Part shown: one piece after another, positions 36,045 through 45,250 of the stretch
Layout of the letters: every line of letters starts with the position of its first letter
Position numbering within the stretch: position 1 is the stretch's first letter
From: Rhodobacter sp.
Lineage (GTDB): Bacteria > Pseudomonadota > Alphaproteobacteria > Rhodobacterales > Rhodobacteraceae
Direction of reading: 5' to 3'
Assembly (NCBI GenBank): GCA_027484985.1
Contig: JAIXRW010000005.1
Coordinates: forward strand, 1-64,000
DNA: 64,000 nucleotides
The notes under the pieces: generated by a model
Seen by the model: the letters and a program-made list of their open reading frames with translations, nothing else
Told to the model about the DNA's origin: nothing
The model's database searches: none
Program-made: the position numbers and the translations under genes

Positions 36045-37181
36045 TCAGGCGCTCTTGAACTTGTCCGCGTATTCGCCGCGCTTGGCGATGAACCACGCGT
36101 CCTGCGCCGGCCACCACCACAGCTTCGACAGCGCGTCATCGTTGAAGGCGCTGGTGTAATAGGCGGCAACTTCCGGATCGAGCAGATCGGTCGCGCCCTT
36201 GGCCACCGGGTTGGCCGAGAAGGCCGTGGCCCATGCAGCCGCACCTTCGGCCGATGCGATCCACTTGGCAAACTCATGCGCCTGTTCGACGTTGGCAGCG
36301 TTCTTCATCAGAACCAGACCCTGGTTCCACGCAAAGGCGCCTTCCTTCGGCGGCACATAGCCATAGTTGCCCTGCTTGCCCAGGTTGTAGCCGGTCGAAT
36401 CCCAGCACAGCCCGACCTGACCGCCATTGACCAGGAACCCGGCCTGCGCCTCGTTCTCGCCCGACCACCACTGAACGAAGTTCGACTTGACCTTGATGGC
36501 CTCGGCCAGCGCGATGTCCCACAGCTCGGTCATCGTGGCTTCGTCCTTATAGCCATCCAGCCACGGCTTGGGCAGCTTGCCTTCCGCGTCCAGCCAGCGG
36601 CCCATCGCGGCCAGCGTCGAATGCGGACGGCCCACGACCTTGCCCGCATTGGCCGGGTTGAACAGATCGCCCAGCGAAGCGGTGCCGTATTCCAGCGGCA
36701 TGTTGTCCTTGTCGAACACCAAGGCCTCGGTGCCCCAGACCGACAGCATGATCATGCGCTGCCCGTCCACGGTCGCCATTTCGCCCATCGCGCCATCGGC
36801 CAGACCGGGCAGATAGTTGTCAAGGCTCAGCTTCGACAGGTCCCAGCCCTGGATCAGGCCGTTCGAGGCCCATGCGCCCACGCGGTCAACGGTCGGTTCG
36901 ACCACGTCCACACCACCGGCTTCCAGCGCCAGCTTGGCGGCGGCGAACATGTCGTCCTGCCCGGGCTGCTCGGTGAAGTTCACCTTGATGCCGGTCGCGG
37001 CTTCGAAAGCCGGGAACACTTTTTCCGCCAGCCCCGGATACCCGGCCCAGCCCATGAAGTTCAGCTCGCCCGACGAGGCAAGCGCCTTGTTCGAGATCAG
37101 TGCCGGCGCGGCCAGCGCGCCCATGCCAAGCGCGGTGCCTTTCAGCACGGTCCGGCGGTCGATATTGGTCTTGAAGGTCAT
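36045..37181 (-). CDS. Periplasmic substrate-binding protein, PotD-like
   Basis: A 378-residue extracellular solute-binding protein of family 1/8. The signal region has twin arginines (DRRTVLKG, residues 8-15) before a hydrophobic core ending around ALASS, so Tat export is possible. The mature start ELNFMGWAGYPG resembles spermidine/putrescine binding proteins. ATG 37181 has GGGGAG five bases upstream; the frame upstream of it is unsupported. It is the first gene of the transporter operon and is followed by a terminator. The ligand cannot be set by sequence alone. Confidence 0.9.
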   Translation of the reverse strand: MTFKTNIDRRTVLKGTALGMGALAAPALISNKALASSGELNFMGWAGYPGLAEKVFPAFEAATGIKVNFTEQPGQDDMFAAAKLALEAGGVDVVEPTVDRVGAWASNGLIQGWDLSKLSLDNYLPGLADGAMGEMATVDGQRMIMLSVWGTEALVFDKDNMPLEYGTASLGDLFNPANAGKVVGRPHSTLAAMGRWLDAEGKLPKPWLDGYKDEATMTELWDIALAEAIKVKSNFVQWWSGENEAQAGFLVNGGQVGLCWDSTGYNLGKQGNYGYVPPKEGAFAWNQGLVLMKNAANVEQAHEFAKWIASAEGAAAWATAFSANPVAKGATDLLDPEVAAYYTSAFNDDALSKLWWWPAQDAWFIAKRGEYADKFKSA

Positions 37182-37849
37182 ATCAGCTCCCCTGGTTTGC
37201 AGCGTCATCCGTCCCCGGACCCGCCCAAGCGGCCTATTTGTTACCCGCTTTGGTGACGCATTCGTGACAGGAAACCCGTTTTCGTCAATATGCAATAAGG
37301 TGGCATATCCCCGTCCTTGGCGATTTGCCGCAATATCGCGGGCTGCTGCCCGCAGAACAGGCGCCCCCGCCCGCAGCCCCCCCCGCCCGCCGCGCACACC
37401 TTGCGCCCAAGGCCTTCTGCCCTCTGCACCGCGCAAGGCCCGCCACGGCACCGCCCCCGCACGGCGACGGATCTTAACAAAACCGTAACAAACCGCGCAC
37501 ACTGCGGCCCATCACGGCCGGTCAACATCGCGCGATCAAGGGGAAGCAACGGGGCCATGCTCCCCGTTTCCCCCTAGCGCCGCACCGATCCGCCCCGACG
37601 ATTCGGCCCCATGCCGCGCCCAAATGCCGATTCGCATAACAGCCCCGCCTTTCAGGTAGGCCGCACCCGCCCGAAAGAGACCGGGGCGCCCCACCCAAAG
37701 CCACCCCCCGCCCCGCCGCGCCCAGACACCGCGCCAAACGGCAACGCCCCGTCCGACATAAAATTCGCAAATTGGCAGGAAAGCCGCACACCGTTTTCTG
37801 CGGGCAGGCGCAGGGGGGCACATGGCCCCCGCCGCAACAGGAAAGGATT
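37182..37849. other. 668-bp noncoding stretch between potD-like gene and tRNA-Pro
   Basis: I see no supported gene. The right part of the region is very C-rich. The AT-richer part near 37230-37315 is the probable promoter region of the transporter operon. A small perfect hairpin (GCGGGC-TGCT-GCCCGC, 37338-37353) lacks a U-run. The direct repeat TAACAAAACCG/TAACAAACCG lies around 37473-37494. Confidence 0.4.
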
Positions 37850-37926
37850 TGGTCGGGGCGGCGGGATTCGAACTCGCGACCCTCTGCTCCCAAAGCAGAT
37901 GCGCTACCAGACTGCGCTACACCCCG
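37850..37926 (-). tRNA. tRNA-Pro (anticodon TGG)
   Basis: On the minus strand, acceptor CGGGGTG pairs with CGCCCCG, and the anticodon stem TCTGC/GCAGA encloses TTTGGGA (anticodon TGG). The T-arm contains GTTCGAATC and the 3' CCA is encoded. It follows the DUF192 gene by about 50 bp. Confidence 0.96.
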
Positions 37927-37977
37927 ATTGCGATGCACATACCCCCTGCCGCGCCGCCCGACAACCGCAAAAACGCC

Positions 37978-38460
37978 CTAGGGGCAGGGCCAGGCCGCCC
38001 CCGCCCCGATCAGCGGATGGCGCAGCTCGGTTCCCGGCCCGATGCCCAGCTTGCCCGCCAGTCCGGCGTTGATCTCAAGAACATATTGCACGCCATTCCC
38101 GCCCGGCAGCGGCGTCAGATCGCCCGGCACCGCGCCCTGATGAACATGCCGAACCACGCCCCGCGCATCGGCAAACACCATATCCAGCGGAATCAGCGTG
38201 TTCTTCATCCAGAATGACACCGAACGGGGGCTGTCATAGACAAACAGCATCCCAGCCGTCGTAGCCATTTTCTTGCGAAACATCAGCCCCTGCGCGCGCT
38301 CGGCCCCCGTATCGGCAACCTCGACGGTGAACCGCGCCGCACCGCCCGGCCCCCGCAGGTCCAGCCGGTCAGCCGCGCAATCCCCCGCCTGCACGCTGCC
38401 CGCGGCCAGCACCGCGGGCAAGACAATGCTCAGCCACCCTGTCGTGTCGCGGCTTCCCAT
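37978..38460 (-). CDS. DUF192 family exported protein
   Basis: A 160-residue protein with a Sec signal peptide (hydrophobic core about 9-22, cleavage after VQA near residue 25). The DUF192 core includes AQGLMFRKKMATTAGMLFVY and FWMKNTLIPLDMVFAD, which are diagnostic. The function of the family is unknown. Its start overlaps the end of the cold-shock gene by 31 bp, so the two are translationally coupled on one transcript. Confidence 0.9.
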   Translation of the reverse strand: MGSRDTTGWLSIVLPAVLAAGSVQAGDCAADRLDLRGPGGAARFTVEVADTGAERAQGLMFRKKMATTAGMLFVYDSPRSVSFWMKNTLIPLDMVFADARGVVRHVHQGAVPGDLTPLPGGNGVQYVLEINAGLAGKLGIGPGTELRHPLIGAGAAWPCP

Positions 38461-38963
38461 GACAGCACCTGCATCGCCATACGGCCGCGCTTGCCCTCGG
38501 CGATCCGAAGACAGATCGCCTCACCCGCCTGAAGGTCGGCAAAGCCCGATATCCGCAAAACCTCGATATGGATGAACACGTCCTCGGGCCGGCCAAAGAC
38601 ATTGGCAAAGCCAAATCCCTTGGCCTTGTCGAACCATTTCACCCGTGCGGGTTCCATCGGCAACTGGGCGATTTCTTCCAGCGTGGCAGGCGCCGCCTCG
38701 TCGCCCAGCGGGAAGGCCGCGCCTTGGGGAGGCTCGATCGACAGGACTTCCACCGCCTGAACGCCACGCTGCGTCATCTGCACATTCACCGAAATACCAG
38801 CACCGTCGGCCACCGAGTTCTGGCCGTAGTTCCGCAGCACATTGGCGTGCAGAAGAATATCCGCCCCACCCTCGTCGGCCACGATAAACCCGAAACCCTT
38901 GCCCGGATCAAACCATTTTACGCGGCCATGCACAACATGCACGACCTTATCTTCATCTGTCAT
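38430..38963 (-). CDS. Tandem cold-shock-domain protein
   Basis: A 177-residue protein with two cold-shock domains. The first has GRVKWFDPGKGFGFIVA (RNP1 KGFGFI) and DILLHANVL (RNP2). The second has ARVKWFDKAKGFGFANV and DVFIHIEVL. Such double-CSD proteins in alphaproteobacteria bind RNA or single-stranded DNA and are often stationary-phase induced (CspD-like). The start at ATG 38963 is chosen by family alignment; a 26-codon longer frame is open but unlike family members. It overlaps the DUF192 gene. Confidence 0.88.
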   Translation of the reverse strand: MTDEDKVVHVVHGRVKWFDPGKGFGFIVADEGGADILLHANVLRNYGQNSVADGAGISVNVQMTQRGVQAVEVLSIEPPQGAAFPLGDEAAPATLEEIAQLPMEPARVKWFDKAKGFGFANVFGRPEDVFIHIEVLRISGFADLQAGEAICLRIAEGKRGRMAMQVLSWEAATRQGG

Positions 38964-39083
38964 TTCGAGAGCCGTTTCCCCAGAGTTAGCCCCATTCGCC
39001 CAAAACCATGCCGCGAAGTCATGTGCAATATCAAGGGCCAATCGTTAACAACCCTTACCAGAACCGGCCCGAAAGGGTTAACG

Positions 39084-39686
39084 TCACGGATTAAGGCGCT
39101 CGATCGTCCAAGGTTCCTGAGCATTCGTTCTTGTCCAACGGAAGCGGTCATGCAAGCGGAATGCCCCATCCGCCCAAAATTCGATCTCTATCGGCACGAT
39201 GCGTATCCCCCCCCAGAACGGCGGGCGCGGCGGGTTGGTTCCCTTGGCGGCAGTCACTTTCGCCACCTCTGCCATCAGCGCCGTGCGCGATGACAGCGGC
39301 TGCGACTGCTGCGATGCCCACGCGCCCAGCCGGCTTTTCAGGCTGCGGCTCTCGTAATAGGCATCCGCCTGCGGCCCCTCCTCGCGCTCGGTCAGGCCGC
39401 GCACGCGGATCTGGCGGCGCAGCGATTTCCAGTGCAGCACAAAGGCCGCCTTCCCCGTGGCCTCGATCTCGCGCCCCTTGCGGCTGGTGTAATTGGTGTA
39501 GAACACAAAGGCGTCCGCCTCGATATCCTTCAACAGCACCATCCGCACATTGGGCAGGCCCGTCTCGTCCACCGTCGCCAGCGCGATGGCGTTGGGATCG
39601 TTCGGCTCCTGCGGCTCGGCCTCGGCCAGCCAGCGCCGCGCGATGGCAAAAGGGTCATCCCCCTCAAAATGTCCCGACCTGTCCAT
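39084..39686 (-). CDS. pdxH: Pyridoxamine 5'-phosphate oxidase
   Basis: A 200-residue FMN enzyme that oxidises pyridoxine or pyridoxamine 5'-phosphate to pyridoxal 5'-phosphate, the last step of vitamin B6 synthesis and salvage. Conserved blocks are [27 protein letters not shown] and [12 protein letters not shown], then PPRPPFWGG and LHDRFRWTR at the C-terminus. ATG 39686 has AAGGA eight bases upstream; the 18-residue extension is unsupported. It is divergent from fabI, 118 bp away. Confidence 0.95.
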   Translation of the reverse strand: MDRSGHFEGDDPFAIARRWLAEAEPQEPNDPNAIALATVDETGLPNVRMVLLKDIEADAFVFYTNYTSRKGREIEATGKAAFVLHWKSLRRQIRVRGLTEREEGPQADAYYESRSLKSRLGAWASQQSQPLSSRTALMAEVAKVTAAKGTNPPRPPFWGGIRIVPIEIEFWADGAFRLHDRFRWTRTNAQEPWTIERLNP

Positions 39687-39804
39687 TCCGTCTGTCCTTT
39701 CCTGCCGCCAAATCCACGGCGCCGGTTCCTGCCCTGCCACCCTTGATGCAGCCGAACGGATCGCCTACACCTCGGGGCAACAAAGGGTGGGCGAGGGACA
39801 GGCA

Positions 39805-40632
39805 ATGTCAACCGGACTAATGGCAGGAAAGCGCGGCCTCATCATGGGCCTTGCCAATGACAAATCCATCGCCTGGGGCATCGCCCGTGCGCTGGCCGAT
39901 CACGGCGCCGAAATGGCGTTTTCCTATCAGGGCGAAGCGCTGAAAAAGCGTGTCGAACCGCTCGCCGCCTCGATCGGCACGCCAAAACTCTTCGAATGCG
40001 ACGTGACGGACGAGGCCTCGATGGATGCCATGTTCGCCGATCTCGCCGCCGACTGGGGCAAGATCGATTTCCTCGTCCATGCCATCGGCTTTTCCGACAA
40101 GACCGAACTGCGCGGCCGCTATGTCGATACCAGCCGCCAGAATTTCCTGATGACGATGGACATCTCGGTCTATTCCTTCACCGCCGTCGCCCGCCGCGCC
40201 GCAGCCCTGATGCCCGAAGGCGGCTCGATCCTCACCCTCACCTATTACGGCGCCGAAAAGGTCATGCCGCATTACAACGTGATGGGTCTGGCCAAGGCCG
40301 CGCTGGAAGCCTCGGTCAAATATATCGCCGAAGACCTCGGCAAGGACGGCATCCGCGTCAACGCGATCTCGGCAGGCCCGATCAAGACCTTGGCCGCTTC
40401 CGGCATCGGCGATTTCCGCTACATCATGAAGTGGAACGAACTGAACTCTCCCCTCCGCCGCAACGTCACGCAGGAAGAGGTGGGCAAGGCCGCGCTCTAC
40501 CTCCTCTCCGATCTCGGCTCGGGCACCACGGGCGAAAACCTGCATGTCGATGCAGGCTATCACGTGGTGGGCATGAAGGCGGTGGACGCCCCCGATATCG
40601 ATGTCGTCACCGGCCGGGGCGCCAAGGAATGA
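39805..40632 (+). CDS. fabI: Enoyl-[acyl-carrier-protein] reductase (NADH)
   Basis: A 275-residue short-chain dehydrogenase/reductase that performs the final reduction of each fatty-acid elongation cycle. It has the FabI-type nucleotide motif GLANDKSIAWGIA (about 15-27) and the catalytic Tyr157-x6-Lys164 (YNVMGLAK). ATG 39805 follows GAGGGACAGGCA. The 276-codon length matches the family. It is followed 4 bp later by a LysE-type exporter gene. Confidence 0.96.
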   Translation: MSTGLMAGKRGLIMGLANDKSIAWGIARALADHGAEMAFSYQGEALKKRVEPLAASIGTPKLFECDVTDEASMDAMFADLAADWGKIDFLVHAIGFSDKTELRGRYVDTSRQNFLMTMDISVYSFTAVARRAAALMPEGGSILTLTYYGAEKVMPHYNVMGLAKAALEASVKYIAEDLGKDGIRVNAISAGPIKTLAASGIGDFRYIMKWNELNSPLRRNVTQEEVGKAALYLLSDLGSGTTGENLHVDAGYHVVGMKAVDAPDIDVVTGRGAKE

Positions 40633-40636
40633 CCCC

Positions 40637-41251
40637 GTGACCCCCGGCGCCTTTGCCGCCTTTTCCGGCCTCGTCGTTCTGGCCGCCATCAGCCCCGGCC
40701 CCGCCGTGCTGATGTCGGCCCGCACCGGCCTGACCGAAGGGTTCCGCACGGGCGCCCTGCTGGCCATGGGCATCGCCACGGGCGCGGTGACATGGGCCTT
40801 GGCCGCCGTTTTCGGCCTCGGCCTCGTGTTCAAGGCCGCGCCCTCGCTCCTCTGGGCGCTCAAGCTCGCGGGCGGCGCCTACCTTCTTTGGATGGCCGTC
40901 ACCCTCTGGCGCAATGCCGCCATCCCCTTCGATACCGCCGATACCCGCGCCCTGCCCCGTTCGCCCGCCTCGGCCTTCCGCCTCGGCCTCTGGACAAACC
41001 TGTCCAACCCCAAGGCGGCGGTGGTGTTCTCCTCGATCTTCCTCGGCACCATCGATCCCTCCACCCCCGCATGGGTGCTGGGCCTGCTTCTGGCGGTGAT
41101 CTTCGTGTCGGAAACCACATGGAACACGCTCGTGGCCCGCATCTTCTCGCTCGACCGCACCCGCGCCCGCTATATCAGCCTCAAATCCCTGATCGACCGC
41201 AGCTTCGGCGGCATGCTCGCCCTCCTCGGGCTCAAGGTGGCCCTGACATGA
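40637..41251 (+). CDS. LysE/RhtB-family amino-acid exporter
   Basis: A 204-residue inner-membrane exporter with about six hydrophobic segments. Family signatures are VVLAAISPGPAVLM (about 11-24), then GLWTNLSNPKAAVVF (about 116-130). It starts with GTG 40637, eight bases after AAGGA and 4 bp after the fabI stop. Members export amino acids or homoserine-like compounds; the substrate here is unknown. Cotranscription with fabI is likely from the spacing. Confidence 0.9.
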   Translation: MTPGAFAAFSGLVVLAAISPGPAVLMSARTGLTEGFRTGALLAMGIATGAVTWALAAVFGLGLVFKAAPSLLWALKLAGGAYLLWMAVTLWRNAAIPFDTADTRALPRSPASAFRLGLWTNLSNPKAAVVFSSIFLGTIDPSTPAWVLGLLLAVIFVSETTWNTLVARIFSLDRTRARYISLKSLIDRSFGGMLALLGLKVALT

Positions 41252-41284
41252 CCCCCATTTTCTGCCCCTAAATATCCCGGGGGT

Positions 41285-41302
41285 GCGGGGGCTGGCCCCC
41301 GC
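41285..41302. repeat. GC hairpin after the LysE-type gene (possible terminator/intergenic repeat)
   Basis: GCGGGGG-CTGG-CCCCCGC is a perfect 7-bp stem with a four-base loop, preceded by AAATATCCCGGGGGT. It lies in the 95-bp gap between the LysE-type gene and gpt. It resembles GC hairpin elements found repeatedly after genes in Rhodobacterales, but has no strong U-run on the plus strand. Confidence 0.5.
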
Positions 41303-41346
41303 TCCGCCCCCGCGCAACCCGCCCTTCCCTGCCAAGGAACCGCACC

Positions 41347-41853
41347 ATGAACGACCGTCTCCCCCACGAAAAAGGCTTCCACGTCAGCTGGGACCAGATC
41401 CACCGCGACGCCCGTGCGCTGGCATGGCGGCTCGATGGCAAGGGCCCGGGCGAAGGCGGCACATGGAAAGCGGTCGTCGGCATCACCCGCGGCGGCCTCG
41501 TCCCCGCGATGATCGTCAGCCGAGAGCTTGATATCCGCGTCGTCGATACGATCAGCGTCAAATCCTACAGCCACCAGTCGCAAAGCGAAGCCCGCGTGAC
41601 CAAGGCCCCGCAGGCCGACCTGATGGGCGATGGCACCGGCATCCTGATCGTCGATGACCTGGTTGACAGCGGCAAGACGCTTGAGCTTGTCCGCAAGCTC
41701 TACCCCAAGGCGCAGTTTGCCACCGTCTACGCCAAACCCCACGGCAAACCGCAGGTCGATACCTACGTGACCGAGGTAAGCCAGGACACCTGGATCTTCT
41801 TCCCCTGGGACATGGCGCTGCAATATGTCCAGCCTTTCCGCGGTCAGGACTAA
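41347..41853 (+). CDS. gpt: Xanthine phosphoribosyltransferase
   Basis: A 168-residue purine salvage enzyme that makes XMP or GMP from xanthine or guanine with PRPP. The PRPP-binding motif [15 protein letters not shown] (about 98-112) and the ITRGGLVPA block (about 45-53) are intact, and the C-terminus [11 protein letters not shown] is typical. ATG 41347. The gene is alone between two hairpin-bearing intergenic regions. Confidence 0.94.
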   Translation: MNDRLPHEKGFHVSWDQIHRDARALAWRLDGKGPGEGGTWKAVVGITRGGLVPAMIVSRELDIRVVDTISVKSYSHQSQSEARVTKAPQADLMGDGTGILIVDDLVDSGKTLELVRKLYPKAQFATVYAKPHGKPQVDTYVTEVSQDTWIFFPWDMALQYVQPFRGQD

Positions 41854-41896
41854 CCCCCCCGCGCAAGACCGCGAACGCCCCGTCACCGCCGCGCCT

Positions 41897-41954
41897 GTCA
41901 TCCCCGCGCCCCCGGTCATCCCCGCGCTGCCTGTCATCCCCGCGCAAGCGGGGA
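41897..41954. repeat. Triplicated 18-bp repeat ending in a perfect hairpin
   Basis: GTCATCCCCGCG occurs at 41897, 41915 and 41933, exactly 18 bp apart. The third copy continues into TCCCCGC-GCAA-GCGGGGA, a perfect 7-bp hairpin (41937-41954). It lies in the 267-bp gap after gpt and resembles a dispersed palindromic repeat unit with two truncated copies. Confidence 0.75.
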
Positions 41955-42120
41955 TCGCTCCCCGCCATCCCCCGGCCCCCCGCCCAGCCACCGCTTCGTG
42001 AACCGATCGTAAAGCCTGCGTCCCGCGCGTCTGCATCGGTTGTGCATGCCCTCACATCCCCTTGCGCTCGTCCGAAACCCCCGTTCTATTCAGAACCGGA
42101 TAGCCCAAAGGACCAGCCCG

Positions 42121-43299
42121 ATGACCCTGCCGCTCAACCCCGCCATGGCCGCAACCGACCCGCCGCCGGTGATGGAGGCGCGGCGCTGGCTCACCGGCGC
42201 GGTCTTTCCCCCCGACCGCCCCCTGATCAATGTCAGTCAGGCCGCCCCCGTGGCGCCGCCCCCCCTCGGCCTGCGGCAGGCGCTGGCCGATGCCGCCCTG
42301 CATGACGACAGCGCCCATCTTTACGGCCCCGTCCTTGGCCTGCCCGATCTGCGGTCCGAGATTGCCGTGCAATGGTCCGCCGCCTATGGCGGCACCCTCA
42401 CCGAAGATCAGGTCGCCATCACCCAGGGCTGCAATCAGGCCTTCACCGCGATCATGGCCACCCTTGCCGGCGCGGGGGATGAAGTTATCCTTCCAACCCC
42501 TTGGTATTTCAACCATAAAATGTGGCTCGACATGGCAGGGGTCAAAACCGTTCCCCTGCCCGCCGGCACAGGCCTGATCCCCGAGGCTGACGCCGCCGCC
42601 CGCCTGATCACCGCCCGCACCCGCGCCATCGTTCTGGTCAGCCCGAACAATCCGGGCGGGTCCGAATACCCCGCCGAAACCCTCGCCGCCTTCCGCGATC
42701 TTGCCCGCGCCCATGGCCTTGCCCTGATCGTCGATGAAACCTACCGCGATTTCGACAGCCGCACAGGCCGCCCGCATGATCTGTTCACCGATCCCGACTG
42801 GGACGATACCCTGATCCAGCTTTACAGCTTTTCAAAGGCTTACAGGCTCACAGGCCACCGCGTCGGCGCCATCCTGGCCTCGCCCTCCCGCCTTGCCGAG
42901 GTCGAGAAATTCCTTGATTGCGTCGCCATCTGCCCCGGCCAGCTGGGCCAGATCGCAGCACTTTGGGGGATGCGGAACCTGACGCAATGGGTCGCGGGCG
43001 AAAGGGCCGAAATCCTCGCCCGCCGCAGCGCGATGGGGGGCGGTTTCGCCGCCCTGCCCGATTGGCAACTGCTCGGCTGTGGCGCCTATTTCGCTTATGT
43101 GGCTCACCCTTACGCGATGTCCTCGGTCGATCTTTGCAAGCGCCTCGTGCACGAGGCGGGGCTGCTGATGCTGCCCGGAACCATGTTCCAGCCCCATGAC
43201 GATCCCGCAGGACAGCGGCAACTGCGGATCGCTTTCGCCAATATCGACACCACCGGCATCGCCGAGATGTTCCGCCGCCTCGCCGCGCTGCGCCTTTAG
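42121..43299 (+). CDS. Class I/II pyridoxal-phosphate aminotransferase
   Basis: A 392-residue aminotransferase. Motifs include the SPNNPGGSEYP block (about 178-188), the PLP lysine in SFSKAYRLTGHRVG (about 238-251) and GGTLTEDQVAITQGCNQAF near 85-105. The fold-type I family is clear, but the specific amino acid is not recognised. ATG 42121 follows AAAGGA. It is not tightly linked to its neighbours: a 267-bp gap lies upstream and 70 bp before the PpiD-like gene. Confidence 0.9.
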   Translation: MTLPLNPAMAATDPPPVMEARRWLTGAVFPPDRPLINVSQAAPVAPPPLGLRQALADAALHDDSAHLYGPVLGLPDLRSEIAVQWSAAYGGTLTEDQVAITQGCNQAFTAIMATLAGAGDEVILPTPWYFNHKMWLDMAGVKTVPLPAGTGLIPEADAAARLITARTRAIVLVSPNNPGGSEYPAETLAAFRDLARAHGLALIVDETYRDFDSRTGRPHDLFTDPDWDDTLIQLYSFSKAYRLTGHRVGAILASPSRLAEVEKFLDCVAICPGQLGQIAALWGMRNLTQWVAGERAEILARRSAMGGGFAALPDWQLLGCGAYFAYVAHPYAMSSVDLCKRLVHEAGLLMLPGTMFQPHDDPAGQRQLRIAFANIDTTGIAEMFRRLAALRL

Positions 43300-43369
43300 C
43301 CCGCTTGCCCCGCGCGGCCCGACCGCATAGACAGGCGCCCGACACCCTTTTTGATCCCGCAAAGGCAGG

Positions 43370-45241
43370 ATGATGGCAAAGCAGACGACTGGCGATACCC
43401 CCAAGAAACGCAAGGCCGGCACCACCCTGGTCTGGGCGCTTCTCGTGCTGATCATGCTGGGCCTTGGCGGCTTTGGCGTCACCAATTTCGGCGGCGGCAT
43501 CGCCAGCATCGGCCGCGTGGGCGACCGCGAGATTGACGTGAACGACTATTCCCGCGCCCTGCGCCAGCAGCTTGACCAGATGTCGCGCCAGTTCGGCATG
43601 CAACTGACCATGGAACAGGCCCGTGCCTTCGGCATCGACCAGCAGGTGTTGCGCGGTCTGGTGTCGAAAACCGCGCTCGATAACGAAACCGCCCGTGTCG
43701 GCATCTCGGCGGGCGATGCCACGCTGGCGGCCGAAATCCAGAAAATGGATGCCTTCAAGGGCACCGCAGGCAGCTTTGACCGTGAAACCTATCGCTTTGC
43801 CCTGGAACGCAACAACCTGACCGAAACCAAGTTCGAAGCAGGGATTCGCGGCGATATCGCGCGCTCGATCCTGCAAGGCGCCATCGTCGGCGGCTTCACC
43901 GCGCCCAAGGTTTATGTCGATACGCTCGCCGCCTGGCAGGGCGAGGCGCGGTCCTTTTCGGTCCTGTCGCTGGCCGAGGCAGACCTGACCACCCCCTTGC
44001 CCGCCCCGACCGACGCCGAACTCAAATCCGTCTATGACGCGCAGATCGATGCGTTTACCAATCCTGAAGCAAAGCGCATTACCTATGTCGCCCTGCGCCC
44101 CGAAACGCTCGCCCCGACGATGACGGTCGATGACGCGGCGGTGAAGGCCGCCTATGACGCGAAACTGTCCGAATATGTGATGCCGGAAAAACGCCTTGTC
44201 GAACGGCTGGTCTATCCGACCGAGGATGAAGCCAAGGCCGCAAAAGCCAAGCTTGACGCGGGGACTGCGACATTTGATCAATTGGTTGAGGAACGTAAAC
44301 TTTCCCTTACCGACATCGACCTTGGCGATGTGTCGCGCGATGACCTCGGCGCTGCCGCCGACGCGGTTTTTTCCCTTACGGAACCGGGGGTTACCGGCCC
44401 CATTGCCACCGATTTCGGCCCTGCGCTGTTCCGCATGAACGCCATCATCGCGGCGCAGGAAACCACCTTTGACCAAGCCAAGGACAAGCTGAAAGCCGAC
44501 CTTCAACTTGAAGCCGCCAAAAAGGCCGTGGCCGACAAGCGCGAACAGATCGACGACCTTCTTGCCTCGGGCGCCGAGCTTGAGGATGCCGCCAAGGAAG
44601 CCGGCATGGAGCTTGCCAAGATCGATTACTCCGCTGCCACCCCGCAAGACGGCATCGCCGCCGATCCGGCCTTCCAGCAGGCTGCCCAAGCCCTGCAAGA
44701 AGGCGATTTCCCCGAGGCGATCGAACTCGACGATGGCAGCATCGCCGCCCTTCGTCTTGATGAAGTGGTGCCCGCAGCGCCCATTCCCTTTGATCAGGCC
44801 AAAGACAAGGTGGCCGCGGTCTGGAAGAAAGACGCCCTCGACAAGGCGCTGCTGGCGCGTGCCGAAGACATTGCAAAGGCCGTCGAAGGCGGCGCTGCGC
44901 TGGGCGGTTTCGGCATCGTGACGGTCAGCCGCAACCTGACCCGCGACGCGCGGCTTGATGGCCTGCCGCCCGATGTGGTGAAAACCGCCTTCGGCATGCA
45001 GAAAGGCGCGGTCAAGGCCTTGGGCGCAAACGGTTTTACTGGCTTGGTGCTGCTCGATGACGTGATCCCCGCCGCGACAACCGGCGACGACGCCGCCACC
45101 CTGCAAGACAGCATTGCCGTCAGCGCCCGCCGCGACATCGCGCAAGATGCCTTTGCCCTGTTCTCGGACGCCTTGGCCGCCGAGGCGGGCATCCAGCTTG
45201 ATCAAGCCGCGATCAATGCGGTCAATGCCCGTATCCAGTAA
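43370..45241 (+). CDS. PpiD-like membrane-anchored periplasmic peptidyl-prolyl isomerase/chaperone
   Basis: A 623-residue protein with an N-terminal membrane anchor (about 18-38, LVWALLVLIMLGLGGFGV), a SurA-type helical chaperone domain (SurA_N_3, about 40-240) and a parvulin (PPIC) domain (about 250-360). It helps outer-membrane proteins fold. Two adjacent ATGs (43370, 43373) are possible; AAAGG spacing slightly favours the second. It precedes trpE by 9 bp, so the two genes are probably on one transcript. Confidence 0.9.
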   Translation: MMAKQTTGDTPKKRKAGTTLVWALLVLIMLGLGGFGVTNFGGGIASIGRVGDREIDVNDYSRALRQQLDQMSRQFGMQLTMEQARAFGIDQQVLRGLVSKTALDNETARVGISAGDATLAAEIQKMDAFKGTAGSFDRETYRFALERNNLTETKFEAGIRGDIARSILQGAIVGGFTAPKVYVDTLAAWQGEARSFSVLSLAEADLTTPLPAPTDAELKSVYDAQIDAFTNPEAKRITYVALRPETLAPTMTVDDAAVKAAYDAKLSEYVMPEKRLVERLVYPTEDEAKAAKAKLDAGTATFDQLVEERKLSLTDIDLGDVSRDDLGAAADAVFSLTEPGVTGPIATDFGPALFRMNAIIAAQETTFDQAKDKLKADLQLEAAKKAVADKREQIDDLLASGAELEDAAKEAGMELAKIDYSAATPQDGIAADPAFQQAAQALQEGDFPEAIELDDGSIAALRLDEVVPAAPIPFDQAKDKVAAVWKKDALDKALLARAEDIAKAVEGGAALGGFGIVTVSRNLTRDARLDGLPPDVVKTAFGMQKGAVKALGANGFTGLVLLDDVIPAATTGDDAATLQDSIAVSARRDIAQDAFALFSDALAAEAGIQLDQAAINAVNARIQ

Positions 45242-45250
45242 GGCCCCTGC

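Noticed and set aside
41252..41960. CRISPR-like array from the regularly spaced repeats near gpt
   Set aside because: Only three 12-base cores at 18-bp spacing with 6-base gaps, no spacers of usual length and no cas genes in the window.
45242..45250. trp leader/attenuator before trpE
   Set aside because: Only 9 bp separate the genes; no leader peptide or Trp codons are present there.
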